Source: Cycloclasticus sp.
GTDB lineage: Bacteria; Pseudomonadota; Gammaproteobacteria; Methylococcales; Cycloclasticaceae
Length of the DNA stretch: 8,294 nucleotides
Assembly: GCA_012960055.1 (NCBI GenBank)
Contig: DUCA01000015.1
Span: forward strand, 1-8,294
Direction of reading: 5' to 3'
Shown: one piece after another, positions 6,822 through 8,294 of the stretch
Layout: each line of letters opens with the position of its first letter
Numbering within the stretch: position 1 is the stretch's first letter
Notes under the pieces: model-generated
Told to the model about the DNA's origin: nothing
What the model saw: only the letters and a program-made list of their open reading frames with translations
Databases searched by the model: none
Program-made: the position numbers and the translations under genes

Positions 6822-6850
6822 TTGATAAGTATGCAAGTGACGATTACAAT
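6822..6850 (+). promoter_or_regulatory. Strong sigma-70 promoter of the HAF-repeat gene
   Basis: TTGATA (6822-6827) and TACAAT (6845-6850) are exactly 17 bases apart, each one base from consensus. A start near 6857 would give a leader of about 30 bases containing AAAAGGAA, the ribosome binding site of the next gene. Confidence 0.65.
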
Positions 6851-6886
6851 CCTAAAAGTTAATCAGTACATAAAAGGAATTAAGTA

Positions 6887-7216
6887 ATGCGTACAAGGAA
6901 TGTTACATCTGCATCATATAAAGGTATCAGGTTAGCCATCATAAGTATGGTGGCTGTGTTGCCTCTAACGGTTTCTGCGTTAACAATTCAAGAAAACGAG
7001 TCGTACTCACTTAGTGTGGCCAATGCTATTAGTGGTGACGGGTCTACTGTTATTGGTAACTACCTGAATGCTGATATAGGCGATAACTTTGATAGCGGGT
7101 CTATTTATTCAGGCCTATTTAAATGGACCTCACAAGATGGTCGGCTAAACCTTGGCTCACTTAATAACGGTGAATTTGATATTGACGCTAGCCCTTCTAA
7201 TGTAGAGAAGAAATAA
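6887..7216 (+). CDS. Short exported HAF-repeat-like protein, probably truncated
   Basis: The 109-residue product has a basic N-terminus, a hydrophobic core (about 14-27) and a plausible signal peptidase I site after VSA (residue 31), so it should be exported. The mature part contains AISGDGSTVIG (47-57) and GLFKWTSQDGRLNLGSL (76-92), which fit the 'probable extracellular repeat, HAF family' pattern (xxSxDGSxVVG ... AFxWTxxxGxxxLGxL). Such proteins normally carry many repeats, some with an autotransporter barrel; here there is about one, followed by an unrelated tail ending VEKK. No frame of 7217-7315 continues the repeat. I infer a 3' deletion or degraded copy. The start is supported by AAAAGGAA 6-8 bases upstream and by a near-consensus promoter, so it may still be expressed. 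Function is unknown. Confidence 0.6.
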   Translation: MRTRNVTSASYKGIRLAIISMVAVLPLTVSALTIQENESYSLSVANAISGDGSTVIGNYLNADIGDNFDSGSIYSGLFKWTSQDGRLNLGSLNNGEFDIDASPSNVEKK

Positions 7217-7228
7217 CCGTGATATGAT

Positions 7229-7255
7229 TTGAGGGTGCCCTGTTTAAGGTATAAT
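7229..7255 (+). promoter_or_regulatory. Possible promoter of tatB
   Basis: A consensus TATAAT lies at 7250-7255, about 60 bases before the tatB start. The -35 is weak (TTGAGG 7229-7234, spacing 15). It indicates that tatB is transcribed on its own, not from the HAF-gene promoter alone. Confidence 0.45.
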
Positions 7256-7315
7256 TTTTGGTCGCAATGTTTTGTTGTGATTTCTCAAAAATAAATAATG
7301 TGTAACGATTGAATT

Positions 7316-7636
7316 ATGTTTGATATAGGTTTCTTAGAGTTATGTTTGATTGCTGTGGTTTCGTTATTGGTGATTGGCCCAGAAAAATTACCGCGTGTTG
7401 CACGAACAGTGGGTTTATGGACGGGTAAGGCTCGTGGCATGATAAGAACGGTTAAATACGACATAGACGAGCAGGTTCGCATGGAAGAGATGAAGGAATC
7501 GTTGCAAAAGTCGGCGGATGCTGTGAAAAATGAATTTACAGAATCTATTGGCGACGCTGAAGGCGCCATTCAAGATATAAAGCAAGGTGTTAATGAGGCT
7601 GATAGCAGTTCTGAAAAGACAGAGTCTAATAAATAA
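7316..7636 (+). CDS. tatB: Sec-independent protein translocase subunit TatB
   Basis: TatB forms, with TatC, the inner-membrane receptor for folded proteins that carry twin-arginine signals. The N-terminus MFDIGFLEL (with the TatB-typical E8) is nearly identical to E. coli TatB. A single membrane helix (about 5-21) is followed by the hinge GPEKLP (21-26), an amphipathic helix (about 27-50) and a charged, probably coiled C-terminal region ending in a Ser/Glu/Lys-rich tail. At 106 residues it is shorter than E. coli TatB (171), which is common. The E8 and the Gly-Pro hinge favour TatB over TatA. No clear ribosome binding site precedes the ATG, so expression may be low. tatA and tatC, normally adjacent, are absent here. 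The next + strand gene encodes a twin-arginine substrate. Confidence 0.88.
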   Translation: MFDIGFLELCLIAVVSLLVIGPEKLPRVARTVGLWTGKARGMIRTVKYDIDEQVRMEEMKESLQKSADAVKNEFTESIGDAEGAIQDIKQGVNEADSSSEKTESNK

Positions 7637-7647
7637 ATACTTGTTTC

Positions 7648-7666
7648 AACCGTAATTTATACGGTT
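7648..7666 (+). terminator. Hairpin after tatB, possible weak terminator
   Basis: A perfect 7-bp stem AACCGTA/TACGGTT with a 5-base loop starts 12 bases after the tatB stop. The next bases are ACTT and a C run, and T8 comes only 18 bases later, so it is not a classical intrinsic terminator. It may instead protect the mRNA end. Confidence 0.35.
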
Positions 7667-7817
7667 ACTTCCCCCCCCCCTCCCTTTTTTTTAGCGCCAC
7701 TATCTTCTTTCCAATAGCGTACGAAAGAGCTGACGCAACGGATATTATTTCATCCTTTACAATGAGTTTTTTGCCCTTTAGACATGCGTTAATATGACGT
7801 CCGTCATTGCGGGTCAT
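7665..7817 (-). CDS. Possible 50-residue basic peptide reading through a G10 tract
   Basis: On the - strand ATG at 7817 opens 50 codons ending in TAA at 7665. The peptide is lysine-rich with an apolar centre (IISVASALSYAIG, residues 24-36) and ends KKREGGGK, where the glycines come from the G10 tract. There is no ribosome binding site and no recognised family. Its first codons overlap the ATGACCCGCAATGACGG-type string, which resembles intergenic repeats found in many bacteria. A chance ORF is the most likely reading. Confidence 0.12.
   Translation of the reverse strand: MTRNDGRHINACLKGKKLIVKDEIISVASALSYAIGKKIVALKKREGGGK
7668..7692. repeat. Pyrimidine tract with C10 and T8 homopolymers
   Basis: 25 consecutive pyrimidines include ten C (7671-7680) and eight T (7685-7692). 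Runs of this length are prone to slipped-strand length change and also to sequencing error. It sits 32 bases after the tatB stop and about 300 bases before the binding-protein gene. Confidence 0.9.
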
Positions 7818-7850
7818 TAGAGTTAAGTCGTGGATATTAGACTTAAGTCG
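7816..7850. repeat. Two 15-bp direct repeats with 20-bp period, likely regulator site
   Basis: ATTAGAGTTAAGTCG (7816-7830) and ATTAGACTTAAGTCG (7836-7850) differ at one base. A centre-to-centre distance of 20 bp, about two helical turns, is typical of tandem transcription-factor sites such as those of response regulators. They lie about 145-180 bases upstream of the binding-protein gene. A TATAGT at 7877-7882 could be the -10 box, which would put the repeats just upstream of a missing -35. Confidence 0.6.
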
Positions 7851-7890
7851 TATAGTTTATTGCAGTACCAAATTGATATAGTTTTGTGGT

Positions 7891-7927
7891 GTAAATGGTG
7901 TGTGATATTGAGAATATCAACATTTAC
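7891..7927 (+). other. Stem-loop in the leader region of the binding-protein gene
   Basis: Two nested arms pair: GTAAATG (7891-7897) with CATTTAC (7921-7927), and TGATATT (7903-7909) with AATATCA (7913-7919) around a GAG loop. An internal loop of 5 and 1 bases separates them. No T tract follows at once, so it is not an intrinsic terminator. It may be an mRNA leader structure or a protein-binding palindrome. Confidence 0.5.
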
Positions 7928-7993
7928 TTTTAAGTTGCATGTCAATAACTCAATATTGCAGCAAATTTAGACTTTATTTTTTAGGAGAAAGTG

Positions 7994-8294
7994 ATGACAG
8001 ATATTAAGAATGAGAAAAAAATCTGGACGCGTAGAGATGTTCTGAAGACAGGCGCTGGTGTAGCGGCTGCATCTTCAACACCTATGTTTTTTATGAAGGA
8101 TGCTTGGGCTGAAGATTCAATTGGTAATTTCCCTGTAAAAGGCGGCACAGTTAAATTTGGTTTTAACGTTCCTCAAACAGGTGCTTATGCTGACGAGGGT
8201 GCGGATGAACTACGTGGCTATTATTTAGCGGTAGAGCATCTAAATAACGGCGGCGGCATGCTTGAAACATTAAAACCTTCTCAATTGAAAGGTA
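7994..8294 (+). CDS. ABC transporter substrate-binding protein with twin-arginine signal (partial, 3' end outside window)
   Basis: The first 100 residues are present. A twin-arginine signal TRRDVLKTGAG (residues 12-22) is followed by an alanine-rich segment and a likely cleavage site after AWA (about 37-39), so the folded protein should be exported to the periplasm by Tat. The mature part starts with KGGTVKFGFNVPQTGAYADE, the N-terminal strand and ligand loop of type I periplasmic binding proteins of the branched-chain amino acid/urea (LivJ/UrtA-like) group; RGYYLAVEHLNNGGGML fits the following helix. The ligand cannot be told from this fragment. AGGAGA 5 bases before the ATG is a strong ribosome binding site. 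The upstream direct repeats and hairpin suggest dedicated regulation. The position after tatB may be functionally relevant, because the product needs Tat. Confidence 0.88.
   Translation, partial: MTDIKNEKKIWTRRDVLKTGAGVAAASSTPMFFMKDAWAEDSIGNFPVKGGTVKFGFNVPQTGAYADEGADELRGYYLAVEHLNNGGGMLETLKPSQLKG

Larger units (their letters stand above)
7637..7993. other. Intergenic region between tatB and the binding-protein gene
   Basis: This 357-base stretch has no convincing gene. It contains a hairpin after tatB, the C10/T8 tract, a short inverted repeat ATGACG-TC-CGTCAT (7794-7807), two 15-base direct repeats (7816-7850), a hairpin (7891-7927) and the ribosome binding site AGGAGA (7983-7988). A 50-codon ORF on the - strand (7665-7817) is listed separately at low confidence. 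Confidence 0.7.

Noticed and set aside
7217..7315. Continuation of the HAF protein through a frameshift
   Set aside because: None of the three forward frames after the stop shows a DGSxVVG or WTxxxGxxxLG pattern; the bases instead hold a -10 box for tatB.
7285..7569. 94-codon - strand ORF opposite tatB
   Set aside because: It is a shadow of the tatB reading frame and has no recognisable domain.
7794..7820. Dispersed intergenic repeat containing CGTCATTGCGGGTCATT
   Set aside because: It resembles strings seen in repeat families of other bacteria, but one partial copy in the window cannot establish a repeat.
1..8294. CRISPR array, insertion sequence, phage or toxin-antitoxin system
   Set aside because: No regularly spaced repeats, transposase or integrase motifs, terminal inverted repeats or two-gene toxin-antitoxin layout could be found.

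Overview
The window looks like a housekeeping stretch of a gammaproteobacterial chromosome of moderate GC, probably marine or aquatic. The evidence is a LeuC/LeuD pair of proteobacterial type with LeuC cysteine positions matching E. coli, a typical YchF, E. coli-like tRNAs with encoded CCA ends, and a TatB with a recognisable N-terminus. I cannot name the genus.

Left part (1-4010): a tRNA-Thr(UGU) with its own intrinsic terminator is followed by a three-gene operon on the + strand. It encodes the two subunits of 3-isopropylmalate dehydratase (leuC, leuD) and a LeuA/CimA-family synthase. By residue pattern this synthase resembles the (R)-citramalate synthase of Leptospira more than the usual gammaproteobacterial LeuA. 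A strong bidirectional terminator closes the operon and separates it from a convergent leuB-type dehydrogenase (4011-5117, - strand). Together the four genes supply every step needed to extend a 2-oxo acid by one carbon. With pyruvate as substrate the product is 2-oxobutyrate (isoleucine synthesis without threonine); with 2-oxoisovalerate it is the leucine precursor. The synthase sequence favours the first reading, but this is inference.

Middle (5118-6566): a divergent intergenic region carries a small palindrome and a clear -10 box, then the ribosome-associated ATPase gene ychF and an elongator-type tRNA-Met with a good promoter.

Right part (6567-8294) looks accessory or remodelled. Just downstream of tRNA-Met is an 11-bp-period direct repeat of a kind compatible with an integrase arm site. 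It is followed by a gene-poor stretch and a short exported HAF-repeat protein that looks truncated but keeps a near-consensus promoter, ribosome binding site and signal peptide. Next comes a solitary tatB without tatA or tatC, a C10/T8 homopolymer tract, a pair of 15-bp direct repeats spaced 20 bp, a hairpin, and the start of a twin-arginine-exported ABC-transporter binding protein that runs off the window.

I see no CRISPR array, transposase, phage gene or obviously new defence system. The best leads are the citramalate-type reading of the leu operon, the possible att-site scar beside tRNA-Met, and the regulatory architecture upstream of the binding-protein gene.
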